Origin: JBIIJL01 sp044233795
GTDB taxonomy: Bacteria; Pseudomonadota; Gammaproteobacteria; Legionellales; Legionellaceae
Assembly: GCA_044233795.1 (NCBI GenBank)
Contig: JBIIJL010000012.1
Location: 1 to 35,745 of the forward strand
Length of the DNA: 35,745 nt
Reading direction: 5' to 3'
Position 1 is the stretch's first letter. Each line of letters starts with the position of its first letter. The notes under the pieces were generated by a model, which was not told where the DNA came from, did no database searches, and was given only the letters and a program-made list of their open reading frames with translations. Positions 27,375 through 34,180 of the stretch are shown here, one piece after another. The position numbers and the translations under genes are program-made.

Positions 27375-28032
27375 ACTAGAGTTATTAGAGCGTTGTGATG
27401 AGATAGCAGGACTGAGTTTTTCACAACTAGCCACATATCTACGTTTAAAAATTCCTGTTGATGGATTAACAAGAAAGGGATGGCTAGGTCAGGCAATTGA
27501 GTACGCTCTAAGTTCTGATGCTGGTAATCTCGCAATGCCAGATTTTACTACCCTAGGGGTTGAGCTTAAAACTATTCCTATGAACCACCTAGGACGCCCA
27601 GAAGAATCTACTTTTGTTACGGGGATCTCACAGCTTACGATTCAACAGGAACATTGGGAGAGCTCGCAGTGTTTTTCTAAATTAAAAAGAGTGTTGTGGG
27701 TACCTGTTGAGGGAAGTCAAAATATCCCATTTTCTGCAAGAAGAATTGGCAGCGGATTTTTATGGTCCCCTACTCCAGAAGAAGAAGCTATTTTAAAAAG
27801 AGACTGGAGCGAATTATCATACTTAATTAGCACAGGAAGGGTTGCCGAGATCTCAGCCAGTATGGGCGAGTTCCTACAAGTTCGTCCAAAGGGCGCAAAT
27901 GGACAGTCACTGTGTTATGGTATTGATGAGGCAGGAAGCACAATCCTCACCATGCCCCGAGGATTTTATCTCAGAAGCCGATTTACTGAAAAAATTATCA
28001 AACGGCAGATAGAATGTTGCGATTATATCTAG
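27328..28032 (+). CDS. mutH: DNA mismatch repair endonuclease MutH
   Basis: 234 residues from GTG 27328. Catalytic residues align with E. coli MutH with an offset of 2: Glu58 (GQAIEYAL), Asp72, Glu79 and Lys81 (PDFTTLGVELKTIP). It nicks the unmethylated strand at hemimethylated GATC sites after MutS/MutL signalling. Its presence predicts a Dam methylase elsewhere in the genome. The start is uncertain: the GTG overlaps the channel gene by 47 bp, and no ATG lies near the expected N-terminus. A GAGGAG sits just after the GTG, so initiation a few codons later at a non-ATG codon is possible. Confidence 0.95.
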   Translation: MRRKIILYPKKTPKTELELLERCDEIAGLSFSQLATYLRLKIPVDGLTRKGWLGQAIEYALSSDAGNLAMPDFTTLGVELKTIPMNHLGRPEESTFVTGISQLTIQQEHWESSQCFSKLKRVLWVPVEGSQNIPFSARRIGSGFLWSPTPEEEAILKRDWSELSYLISTGRVAEISASMGEFLQVRPKGANGQSLCYGIDEAGSTILTMPRGFYLRSRFTEKIIKRQIECCDYI

Positions 28033-28047
28033 AACAAAGCGGCACAT

Positions 28048-28075
28048 GCCCAATAGTACGTCCGTGCTATTGGGC
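28048..28075. terminator. Strong hairpin between convergent mutH and the BON lipoprotein gene
   Basis: GCCCAATAG pairs perfectly with CTATTGGGC; the stem can extend to 13 pairs with one G-U and a 2-nt tip. It lies 16 bp after the mutH stop and 10 bp before the end of the convergent gene. A weak T-rich tail exists only on the minus strand, so it may serve both directions or be a rho-dependent end. Confidence 0.55.
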
Positions 28076-28084
28076 AAAGCGGGT

Positions 28085-28396
28085 CTACTTACGAACAATT
28101 AAATGATTTTGCACAGAATTTACACCAGGTATATTCTTCGCTATATCTTCTGCTGTATCACTTTGTCGTATGGTTTTCACATATCCACTAAGATTGACTA
28201 TGCCATTGGTCGTATCTACCCGAACATTTGATGTAGCAAGGTTCTCGTTGTGAAACAGCGCATCTTGCACTGCCGTTGTGATTGAAAGATCATTTGGATG
28301 AAGAAGAAAGAAATGATCTGAGGATATTTTGGTGCTGCAACTACACAATAACAGCAAGCCAACAGAAAGCGCCACAACAGGGCCGTATTTTCGCAT
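28085..28396 (-). CDS. BON-domain lipoprotein (OsmY-like)
   Basis: About 103 residues. A hydrophobic N-terminus with a lipobox-like LLLCSC suggests a lipoprotein modified at the Cys, though Cys at the -2 position is unusual. The rest is a single BON domain: ALFHNENLATSNVRVDTTNGIVNLSGYVKT and VQNHLIV. BON domains bind phospholipid or other envelope partners; OsmY-type proteins respond to envelope or osmotic stress. Tandem ATGs at 28399 and 28396; AAGGAG spacing favours the second. Single-gene unit. Confidence 0.85.
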   Translation of the reverse strand: MRKYGPVVALSVGLLLLCSCSTKISSDHFFLLHPNDLSITTAVQDALFHNENLATSNVRVDTTNGIVNLSGYVKTIRQSDTAEDIAKNIPGVNSVQNHLIVRK

Positions 28397-28572
28397 CATG
28401 TCTCCTTATCTAAAGTGGCTATGATAATACAGTCTAGTCAGTAGGGCACGAAATTTCAAAATATGTTTCTGATAGTTGTACTTTATCCTTTCTAATTCCA
28501 ACAATTCTTGCAATTCACAGGCAATTAACTACAGTTAAAAGGAGTAGGGATATCATTTAAAAGGAGCCTGCA

Positions 28573-28968
28573 ATGATCAGTCAAAAGAAACTAATCGTTT
28601 ATATACTGCTATCCGTGGTTTGTGGTGGTTTTTCATATGCCGCTCAAACTAACAATACATCAGATCAAGTTCAGATGTTAAACCAGCAAATTCAGGCACA
28701 GATGCAAAAAATGCAAGATGATCAGCAAAAACAAATGCAGACAATGAATACAAAGCTTGAAGCACAAATACAGCAAGTACAAACTACGTTACAAGCACAA
28801 ATACAGCAAGTGCAAACAAGTTTAATGGCGCAGATTAACAAGGGTACCCAATCGACGCCAGGACAACCTCCAACTAGCGCATCAGTCCCAGCGGCCGCGA
28901 AATCTACTTTAATAAGTCATCCTGCCACTCCGGTACCAGTGCCCACAGAAGCCCCTGCTGCTCATTAA
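28573..28968 (+). CDS. Secreted Gln-rich hendecad coiled-coil protein
   Basis: 131 residues. Signal peptide (IVYILLSVVCGGFSYA), then a Gln-rich helix from about residue 28 to 88 with two exact-phase 11-residue repeats (EAQIQQVQTTL, QAQIQQVQTSL), and a Pro/Ala/Thr-rich tail ending PVPTEAPAAH. The 11-residue phase suggests a hendecad coiled coil. AGGAG stands 6-7 nt before the ATG. No named family recognised; a periplasmic or exported fibre-like oligomer is possible. Followed by the terminator at 28982-29021. Confidence 0.75.
   Translation: MISQKKLIVYILLSVVCGGFSYAAQTNNTSDQVQMLNQQIQAQMQKMQDDQQKQMQTMNTKLEAQIQQVQTTLQAQIQQVQTSLMAQINKGTQSTPGQPPTSASVPAAAKSTLISHPATPVPVPTEAPAAH
28761..28826. repeat. 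33-bp tandem direct repeat inside the coiled-coil gene
   Basis: AGCACAAATACAGCAAGT recurs with a 33-bp period (28761 and 28794), with few differences between units. It encodes the two 11-residue repeats and points to a recent internal duplication. Confidence 0.8.
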
Positions 28969-28973
28969 AAGGC

Positions 28974-29021
28974 AAAAAAAAACCCTCAAATGGCTATCAA
29001 TTTTGATTAGCATTTGAGGGT
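28974..29021 (-). terminator. Rho-independent terminator of the cold-shock gene
   Basis: ACCCTCAAATG and CATTTGAGGGT form a perfect stem of at least 11 pairs with an A/T-rich loop. On the minus strand it is followed by nine T residues (A-run at 28974-28982 on plus). It lies 23 bp after the csp stop. It can also end the convergent coiled-coil gene from the other side. Confidence 0.9.
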
Positions 29022-29044
29022 AAAGTATTAAATATAATACTTTG

Positions 29045-29251
29045 TTATACCACTTCAACATCTTCAGCCTGAGGACCTTTCTGCCCTTGGCCTGCTTTGA
29101 ACATTACCGCAGCACCTTCAGCGAGGGTTTTAAAGCCGTTGCTTTGGATTGCACTGAAATGAACAAAATAATCTTTGCCGTTACTTTCGATAAAACCAAA
29201 GCCTTTGCTCTCGTTAAACCACTTGACTGTACCACGAACTTTTTCTGACAT
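29045..29251 (-). CDS. CspA-family cold-shock protein
   Basis: 68 residues, a single OB-fold. RNP1 is KGFGFIE (16-22) and RNP2 DYFVHFSAI (27-35); GTVKWFN at the N-terminus. It binds single-stranded RNA/DNA and prevents RNA structure at low temperature. The ATG has AGGA about 10 nt upstream. A perfect TATAAT lies at 29327-29322 on the minus strand, giving a leader of about 65 nt. Confidence 0.96.
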   Translation of the reverse strand: MSEKVRGTVKWFNESKGFGFIESNGKDYFVHFSAIQSNGFKTLAEGAAVMFKAGQGQKGPQAEDVEVV

Positions 29252-29321
29252 TTTAAATTATTCCTAATAAGCTGGAGACGCATCATAACACGATGAATCG
29301 ATAATTCCAAGTTTATCTGTA

Positions 29322-29327
29322 ATTATA
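29322..29327 (-). promoter_or_regulatory. Candidate -10 box for the cold-shock gene
   Basis: A perfect TATAAT on the minus strand about 70 nt before the csp start codon. No good -35 hexamer stands 16-18 nt upstream, so the call rests on one box. Confidence 0.4.
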
Positions 29328-29397
29328 ACCATATTAGTTTCGCATAGGCTCACAATGGTGTGAAAAACATGCAATATAGTAATCTATTGGTCATTTT

Positions 29398-29628
29398 ATG
29401 TTGATATTTAGAATGGATTATACCCTCTTAACAATTGATGAGGCAGCTTGTGCCTTTGCGGTGTATGTATATCTTATGGAAGATGAGCATGAGGATCATT
29501 TAGAGGAAGCTCAAAAATATTGTATGTATTGTATGAGCGCTTGTTTACTTTCTTTTGTTGCCGCAATAAATTCATTAATTCCCTTACGGGTTGACAAGGC
29601 TTATTGGTACAGCATTCCGAGGTTTTAA
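29398..29628 (+). CDS. Small orphan ORF, uncertain
   Basis: 76 residues, acidic in the middle (MEDEHEDHLEEAQ), with a short Cys-containing hydrophobic segment (CMYCMSACLLSFVAAI). No family recognised. The ribosome-binding site is poor for ATG 29398 and for the internal ATG 29413. It precedes a pseudogene on the other strand. It may be a real small gene or chance. Confidence 0.35.
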   Translation: MLIFRMDYTLLTIDEAACAFAVYVYLMEDEHEDHLEEAQKYCMYCMSACLLSFVAAINSLIPLRVDKAYWYSIPRF

Positions 29629-29764
29629 CGAGTATGATCTTCAACGTTTGCGCGCTGTGGATTAAGCTTTTATTGGCTAGGGTAAAAGTTCAATGATTAC
29701 CATTCTGGATTGAATAACATCGAGGTAGAAATTGCATCTCCTTGGTATTCAGTCAGGAATGGTG

Positions 29765-30098
29765 CTAGCTTCTTCTCTCTGACCAAAGCCACCAATCTTG
29801 ATGCCAAAAAATTGGTATGGAATGAGGGGGCTCTGATAACAAATACCCATTAGAAAAGCGAATATCTCGACCTCCAAGGGATTGCAACTGATGGATGACA
29901 TTTTGATGAGTGATAAGTTCGACAAAAAAGGGGGTCTTTCCATAGACTAATGAGGCTTCCTAAGGAGCGAAGTGCGTAAGCTTCATTTGCAGTTTGCGAT
30001 TTTACTAGAGCTTTTGCATGTATAGTTAGTTTATTAATCAATGTTAATGGGAGAACTTGTTTTCTAATGGTATAGCCAAGCGCTCTGAACTCACTCAT
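29765..30098 (-). pseudogene. Phytanoyl-CoA dioxygenase (PhyH)-family gene remnant
   Basis: From ATG 30098 the minus strand reads an N-terminus like PhyH proteins (FRALGYTIRKQVLPLTLINKL) up to LRSLGSL at about 29950. One extra base then shifts the frame, and the next frame continues VYGKTPFFVELITHQNVIHQL...RFSNGYLLSEPPHSIPIFWHQDWWLW before a TAG at 29767-29765. WHQDWW is the HxD iron-binding motif of these Fe(II)/2-oxoglutarate oxygenases. The second His and the 2-oxoglutarate Arg regions are missing. The remaining sequence to 29629 gives only fragments. A gene that decayed by frameshift and 3' loss. Confidence 0.75.
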
Positions 30099-30229
30099 TG
30101 CAGTTTGATCTTGATGATACGTTTCGCTTTGCCACGAATTGTGTTTATTAAATGCTATCAGAATAGGGTATAGATGTGCAAATATAGAATCCGTATTGCT
30201 AATGTTGACTAAAGGAGTTAGTTTGAATT

Positions 30230-30250
30230 GCTAGCATTTATAGCTAGCAT
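30230..30250. promoter_or_regulatory. Paired GCTAGCAT direct repeat upstream of the papain-like protease
   Basis: GCTAGCAT occurs at 30230-30237 and 30243-30250, 13 bp apart, each containing the palindrome GCTAGC. It lies 30-50 nt before the protease ATG. A TTGACT at 30205-30210 stands upstream, but I find no matching -10. It could be an operator or mark the transcript start. Confidence 0.35.
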
Positions 30251-30279
30251 ATTCTAGTAATCATAAGGAGATGTAAATA

Positions 30280-31359
30280 ATGAAACTAACTCGGCTAACT
30301 TGTTGTCTCATGTTGATAACAGGTGGTGCTTTTGCTCAAGATGTTCAAGTTGTTGGGACTGTGACGCAGGCTATACCAGTAGAAGGGGTATCTGCTATGA
30401 CTTCGTCGAAGCATATTTCCCTTCTAAATTTTGCTTTATCAAAAAACGCACAAAAATCATTGAAGCTAAGGCTTCATCGTGCTTTAGTCCAGAAAGATCT
30501 CAGCAGCAGGAAAAATATACCACATGCCATTCAATTAGGTATGGGCAATGTTCCAGTGTTTGACCAGGGCAGTTATGGTACATGTGTGACTTTTTCAACC
30601 ACAGCGGCACTTGATGCGGTGATTGGACGCGGCGATTATATTAGTCAACTATGTTCGTTACAATTAGGAAATTATTTACAGACAAATGGGTATAATCCAA
30701 GTGGGTGGGACGGTTCTTCAGGGGCTACCGTGCTAGGTCAATTGACAGCATTTGGGTATGTGAATAAGATGCAACAAGTTCACAATGGTTGTGGAGGATT
30801 AACTGATTATCCAGGCTCAAGTTTTGATCCTAGTCCTCAAACACCAACAACAGTAATAACCCCTGATGAATTTCATACAATAAGTGAAGCGTTAGATCCT
30901 TCAGTTGTTAGTTGGTCAGCAATATTGGATAGCTACGAAGCAATGTCTGATGGAATAGATTTCAATGCCCTTGTTGCTGAAATCAAAACGATATTGAGTA
31001 AAGGTGATAGAATAACGTTCGGTGTTTTATTACCTGATACGAATCTTGGTGTATCTGGTGCTGTTGGGAAGTATAAAGCGCAAAGTGATTCTTGGGTTTT
31101 GACGACACAAATCGCTCAAGACGCTCAAGATATGAGTAATCTCCCGGGTCATGAAATGATCATCACAGGCTATGATGATAATGCAGTGGCGATTGATAAA
31201 GATGGCAAAAAATATAAGGGGTTATTTACGTTACGCAACTCTTGGAGCGATGAAGTAGGTTACAAAGGTAATTTTTATATGTCATATGCATATTTTCAGG
31301 CATTGGTGATTGAAGCAAATCGAATTAGAAATTTAAAGAGTAACCACGCACAAGCTTGA
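30280..31359 (+). CDS. Secreted papain-like (C1 family) cysteine protease
   Basis: 359 residues. Signal peptide 1-19 (ending GGAFA), a propeptide-like region to about 85, then the papain-fold domain: oxyanion Gln96 and nucleophile Cys102 in VFDQGSYGTCVTFS, His291 in GHEMIITGYDD and Asn320 in FTLRNSWSDEVGY. All catalytic positions are kept. An insert of about 100 residues between the Cys and His parts (around DPSPQTPTTVITPDEF) is not typical of papain. It resembles C1-like secreted proteins of Legionella, some of which are type II secretion substrates (family knowledge; not tested here). AAGGAG precedes the ATG by 9 nt. Stand-alone gene. Confidence 0.85.
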   Translation: MKLTRLTCCLMLITGGAFAQDVQVVGTVTQAIPVEGVSAMTSSKHISLLNFALSKNAQKSLKLRLHRALVQKDLSSRKNIPHAIQLGMGNVPVFDQGSYGTCVTFSTTAALDAVIGRGDYISQLCSLQLGNYLQTNGYNPSGWDGSSGATVLGQLTAFGYVNKMQQVHNGCGGLTDYPGSSFDPSPQTPTTVITPDEFHTISEALDPSVVSWSAILDSYEAMSDGIDFNALVAEIKTILSKGDRITFGVLLPDTNLGVSGAVGKYKAQSDSWVLTTQIAQDAQDMSNLPGHEMIITGYDDNAVAIDKDGKKYKGLFTLRNSWSDEVGYKGNFYMSYAYFQALVIEANRIRNLKSNHAQA

Positions 31360-31379
31360 TAACGTTTGCTTAACCAAGT

Positions 31380-31402
31380 CTCCTCCTCGATAAGAGGGGG
31401 AG
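31380..31402 (+). terminator. Hairpin after the papain-like protease
   Basis: CTCCTCCTC pairs with GAGGGGGAG over 9 bp (one G-U) around a 5-nt loop, 20 bp after the stop. No T-run follows on either strand, so intrinsic termination is uncertain. It also lies just beyond the 3' end of the convergent tRNA gene. Confidence 0.4.
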
Positions 31403-31424
31403 GCGATGTAGCTCAGTATTATAT

Positions 31425-31497
31425 TGGGCCGTATAGGGATCGAACCTATGACAAAAAGATTAAGAGTCTTCTGCTCTACCAGCTGAGCTAACGGCCC
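31425..31497 (-). tRNA. tRNA-Lys (anticodon CUU)
   Basis: 73 nt folding as a full cloverleaf: acceptor GGGCCGT/ACGGCCC, D-arm GCTC/GAGC, anticodon stem GAAGA/TCTTT with loop CTCTTAA (anticodon CTT, bases 34-36 at 31464-31462), T-arm ATAGG-TTCGATC-CCTAT, discriminator A. It reads AAG codons. The 3' CCA is not encoded: the bases after the discriminator are ATA, so a CCA-adding enzyme is needed. Confidence 0.93.
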
Positions 31498-31570
31498 CAG
31501 GTTGGGTATTGTAACTCAAACATTAAAAAATTCAATCAGTAGAGGGTAAAAATAATACTAAGCTAAATTA

Positions 31571-32236
31571 TCAGGAAAAACAGCAAGAGCTTGTATCGGC
31601 ATTACCCGGGTTACCATTTTCAAAGGTTGAGTTTTTGAAGAAGCTGTTGAGTATCAATCCAGTGCTTGTTAATGCACTGACGCCCAAAAGTACAACACCT
31701 AGATTAAAAAGCAAAGGAACTGTGGGGCAGAGCATAGCTGAAATTAGAAGCGCAGCTCCACCCAAGGCAGATCCTGCCGCGATACATTTGAAGAAGAATA
31801 ACTGTTCGTTGATTTCATTTTTTTCTATCATTTGAGTGAGCTCCATGCGAGTATGGAATTTTATCTTACCGTACTCGTATATCAATAATATACAGATGTT
31901 TTCTATTTCAGTTGGTATTGCGTCAATTATTTTTTTAAAATCTGGACCTTCAGTTGGTAAATTATTAATACTTATATCGACTTTCATGAGACTTTTTGGT
32001 AGAGACTCTAAACAGGATGTTAAAGTATCTATACTAAGCAAATGTAACAGATTGTTGCTAAGATCTAACGACTTTATATGAGCAGGAATATTCTCAAAAA
32101 TAGCCATTAGTTCACCTTCATTTTTGTCCTGGATGTTAGCAAAATTAAGTTTCAGAAAGTTAATTTCACTGGGAATGTATGTGAATTTGCCAATGATATC
32201 TTTGACAGTATCTTCATGAATAGTTATTGTGTACAT
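31571..32236 (-). CDS. Short leucine-rich-repeat protein with two C-terminal membrane helices and CCFS end
   Basis: About 221 residues from ATG 32236 (a TTG two codons earlier is less likely). Four LRR units of 28-29 residues start near 21, 50, 79 and 107 (IPSEINFLKL, IPAHIKSLDLSNN, LPKSLMKVDISINN, IPTEIENICI). A charged link (MELTQMIEKNEINEQ) leads to two hydrophobic segments (about 148-170 and 174-196). The polar tail ends SSCCFS, where the last four residues resemble a CaaX prenylation box. The repeat style is that of LRR proteins in Legionella, several of which are Dot/Icm effectors. Weak ribosome-binding site; single gene. Candidate host-membrane effector by inference only. Confidence 0.72.
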   Translation of the reverse strand: MYTITIHEDTVKDIIGKFTYIPSEINFLKLNFANIQDKNEGELMAIFENIPAHIKSLDLSNNLLHLLSIDTLTSCLESLPKSLMKVDISINNLPTEGPDFKKIIDAIPTEIENICILLIYEYGKIKFHTRMELTQMIEKNEINEQLFFFKCIAAGSALGGAALLISAMLCPTVPLLFNLGVVLLGVSALTSTGLILNSFFKNSTFENGNPGNADTSSCCFS

Positions 32237-32374
32237 ACTCAATCACCAACCCAAAATAATTTAATGAACAGGAATATATCACAAACAGTCCATGTGTGCA
32301 ATATATTGACTTGATGTGTATGATTAAAACCGTCTCATAACGTCGCGACAATCACCGCTTAAAGAGCCAAACTA

Positions 32375-32566
32375 TTAGGTTCCTTGAATGGGTGGTTTAG
32401 CCGTATCTATAGATTTTGAATTTGGGGTGGGCAAATTTGGTTGAGTATTGCTAGGGCGAATTGTTATACTCCCGGATTGTAAGGTGTAAGCAAATGAGCT
32501 AACTGAATAAATGGCGTAGGTTGATATGGATAATATATACAAAACTATAGTCACCATGCTTTTCAT
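32375..32566 (-). CDS. Tiny secreted Pro/Ser-rich protein
   Basis: 63 residues. N-terminal signal peptide (VTIVLYILSISTYAIYSVSSFA), then about 35 residues rich in Ser, Thr, Pro and Asn (SNTQPNLPTPNSKS) without Cys. A good ribosome-binding site (CAGGAG, 7 nt before ATG) supports a real gene. No family recognised; the mature part would be a short unstructured exported peptide. Confidence 0.55.
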   Translation of the reverse strand: MKSMVTIVLYILSISTYAIYSVSSFAYTLQSGSITIRPSNTQPNLPTPNSKSIDTAKPPIQGT

Positions 32567-32672
32567 GCTTTACTCCTGTGCAAAATAAACAATATTGTAA
32601 CATTGTGAGTATAGACTAAGATTGTAGGGACAGAGGTTTATCTTAAAATCAGATTTGCACCTCGTTACCTAG

Positions 32673-32737
32673 GGGGCTGTTGACATTTGATCCTCCGGTC
32701 GCGGACGTGTCGCGGTTTATCGGGCGTTGTTGCATAT
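32673..32737. repeat. Left long inverted end of IS copy B
   Basis: About 65 bp, GC-rich in the middle (CGGTCGCGGACGTGTCGCGG), inverted relative to 33815-33876. The same sequence in direct orientation begins copy A (9719-9783). Confidence 0.8.
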
Positions 32738-32770
32738 ATCAAGAGCTACGCCAGCCTCCTTGGGGGTTGT

Positions 32771-33705
32771 TTAAAAAACAGCCACACTATCGGGTAATCC
32801 CAGTTTATTCATCTTATTAATAATCCTGCTTCGTATAGCTAAGTCTGTATATTGGTTTTCAGGCGTACGGACACTCATTTCATCGCCAAAAATAGAATTC
32901 AATTGCCCCATATTGGTTTCTACTAAAGAACGTCGATGATAATTATTTTCTTGTTTCCAAAGGCGTAGTTCTTCTTCTTTATTAGGTGCCGATTTAAGTC
33001 GTGTAATGAGTTCATCACGTGGAATAAGTGCAGGATTTTCTTAATCTTATTTCATTGTACTGCTGCGTTATGCTGAGGAGGAAAAACAGGTTTGGCTCCG
33101 CGCCTAAGAGCAGTCTCATAACAATTTTGCTTATCATAAGCCCCATCGCCAGTAATTTGCTCGATTGGATCTTTAATTTGCTCAATAAGACCAGGCAAAT
33201 AATTACAATCAAGTCGAACACTGTCTGTTACAGACAAAGCTACAATATCCAGAGAATCAGCATCTAATGCTATATGTAATTTTTTCCATAGTTGGCAACG
33301 GCTTTCACCATGTTTTAATCGTTTCCATTCTCCCTCACCCAGGACTTGAACTCCCGTTGAGTCAATTAAAATATGCCGAGTTACACCTCTAGGTTTAATG
33401 CCTAAGTCTACTTTTAAAGTCTTACCTCTTCGGCAAAGAGTAGTATAGTGTGGTGTCGGTATGTTTAACCGATTGAGCTTTATTAATGATTCCAAAAAAC
33501 CTTCTGCTGCCCTGTGGGATAAATTAAATAACTGCCTAATGGTTAAAGTACAAAGAATCAGTCAATCTGAATAGGCCTGATTCCCATGGGAGCCTTGTGC
33601 ACTCATTATTTGATTTTTATTAATCCGAATAAAAAGACTTCCACGAGAAACTAATCCTTTGGTATACTCAGACCAGTTACGAATTCTATAGACTTTTTTA
33701 GTCAT
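32771..33705 (-). pseudogene. IS5/IS903-type DDE transposase, frameshifted (copy B)
   Basis: ATG 33705 follows GAGGAG. N-terminus NWSEYTKGLVSRGSLFI, then AYSD followed by an in-frame TGA at the same place as in copy A. The central part is intact (HILIDSTGVQVLGEGEWKR, ITGDGAYDKQNC) up to HNAAVQ and a stop at 33052. In another frame the C-terminus resumes (NPALIPRDELITRL, NNYHRRSLVETNMGQL with the catalytic Glu, NKMNKLGLPDSVAVF) to TAA at 32771. At least one stop and one frameshift inactivate it. Confidence 0.88.
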
Positions 33706-33814
33706 TGGTAAACTCCTCTTTTTCGACGAACAGAAGTTATACCGTTTAGGTTCGTAACGCTATATTATTTATATCTTTTTTTACATCCCCAGATTAAAAA
33801 GGCAGTTTTATTAA

Positions 33815-33876
33815 ATCTGCAACAAAGCCGGATAGACCGCGGCACGTCGGCGACGGGAGCAAATGTCAACAGCTCC
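33815..33876. repeat. Right long inverted end of IS copy B
   Basis: About 62 bp, the inverted partner of 32673-32737, upstream of the transposase start. Confidence 0.8.
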
Positions 33877-33922
33877 TAACTTATGACACTTCTCTTAACG
33901 TTCAGTGAAACTAATAATCAAT

Positions 33923-34180
33923 CTAACTTAGTGCTTCGTCTGTCATGGTAACGTTGAGTTCTAATACCGAGTTATCACCTATGCGTTCAAGATTAACACG
34001 TACTTTGTCTCGATCGATTTCAATATATTTAGCAATCACAGCAAGAATCTCTTCTTGTAGTTTAGGTAAATAATCTGGCGTATTTCGCTGAGTGCGCTCA
34101 TGGGATATGATAATTTGCAAACGTTCTTTTGCAACCGATGCTGTGGCATTTCTTCTTCGTAAATAATTTAAGATGCTCAT
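33923..34180 (-). CDS. minE: Cell division topological specificity factor MinE
   Basis: 85 residues, normal length. The N-terminal anti-MinCD segment (SVAKERLQIIISHERTQR) is followed by the dimerisation domain (YLPKLQEEILAVIAKYIEI). MinE stimulates MinD ATPase and drives pole-to-pole oscillation. The start overlaps the minD stop by 4 bp (ATGA-like junction). Confidence 0.96.
   Translation of the reverse strand: MSILNYLRRRNATASVAKERLQIIISHERTQRNTPDYLPKLQEEILAVIAKYIEIDRDKVRVNLERIGDNSVLELNVTMTDEALS

Larger units (their letters stand above)
32673..33876 (-). mobile_element. Decayed IS5-family (IS903-type) insertion sequence, copy B, with long inverted ends
   Basis: About 1204 bp. The left end (GGGGCTGTTGACATTTGATC) and the right end, read in reverse (GGAGCTGTTGACATTTGCTC), are inverted repeats. 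The similarity continues for about 65 bp on each side (32673-32737 and 33815-33876), much longer than the roughly 18-bp ends of typical IS903. The flanks read CCTAG on the left and TAAC on the right, with no clear target duplication. It sits 46 bp downstream of minE. Sequence over the shared parts is close to copy A at 9719-10539, in opposite orientation. Confidence 0.87.

Noticed and set aside
29104..29310. Second 68-residue frame overlapping the cold-shock gene
   Set aside because: Shadow of the csp gene in another frame, without domain or ribosome-binding support.
31403..31420. GGCGATGTAGCTCAG-like sequence on the plus strand resembling the 5' end of a tRNA
   Set aside because: Fewer than 20 nt match, no D-loop or anticodon arm follows; most likely chance next to the real tRNA-Lys.
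32660..33890. Target-site duplication of IS copy B (CCTA on both sides)
   Set aside because: CCTA matches only if the two ends are cut at different points; the tips are not aligned, so the match is not reliable.
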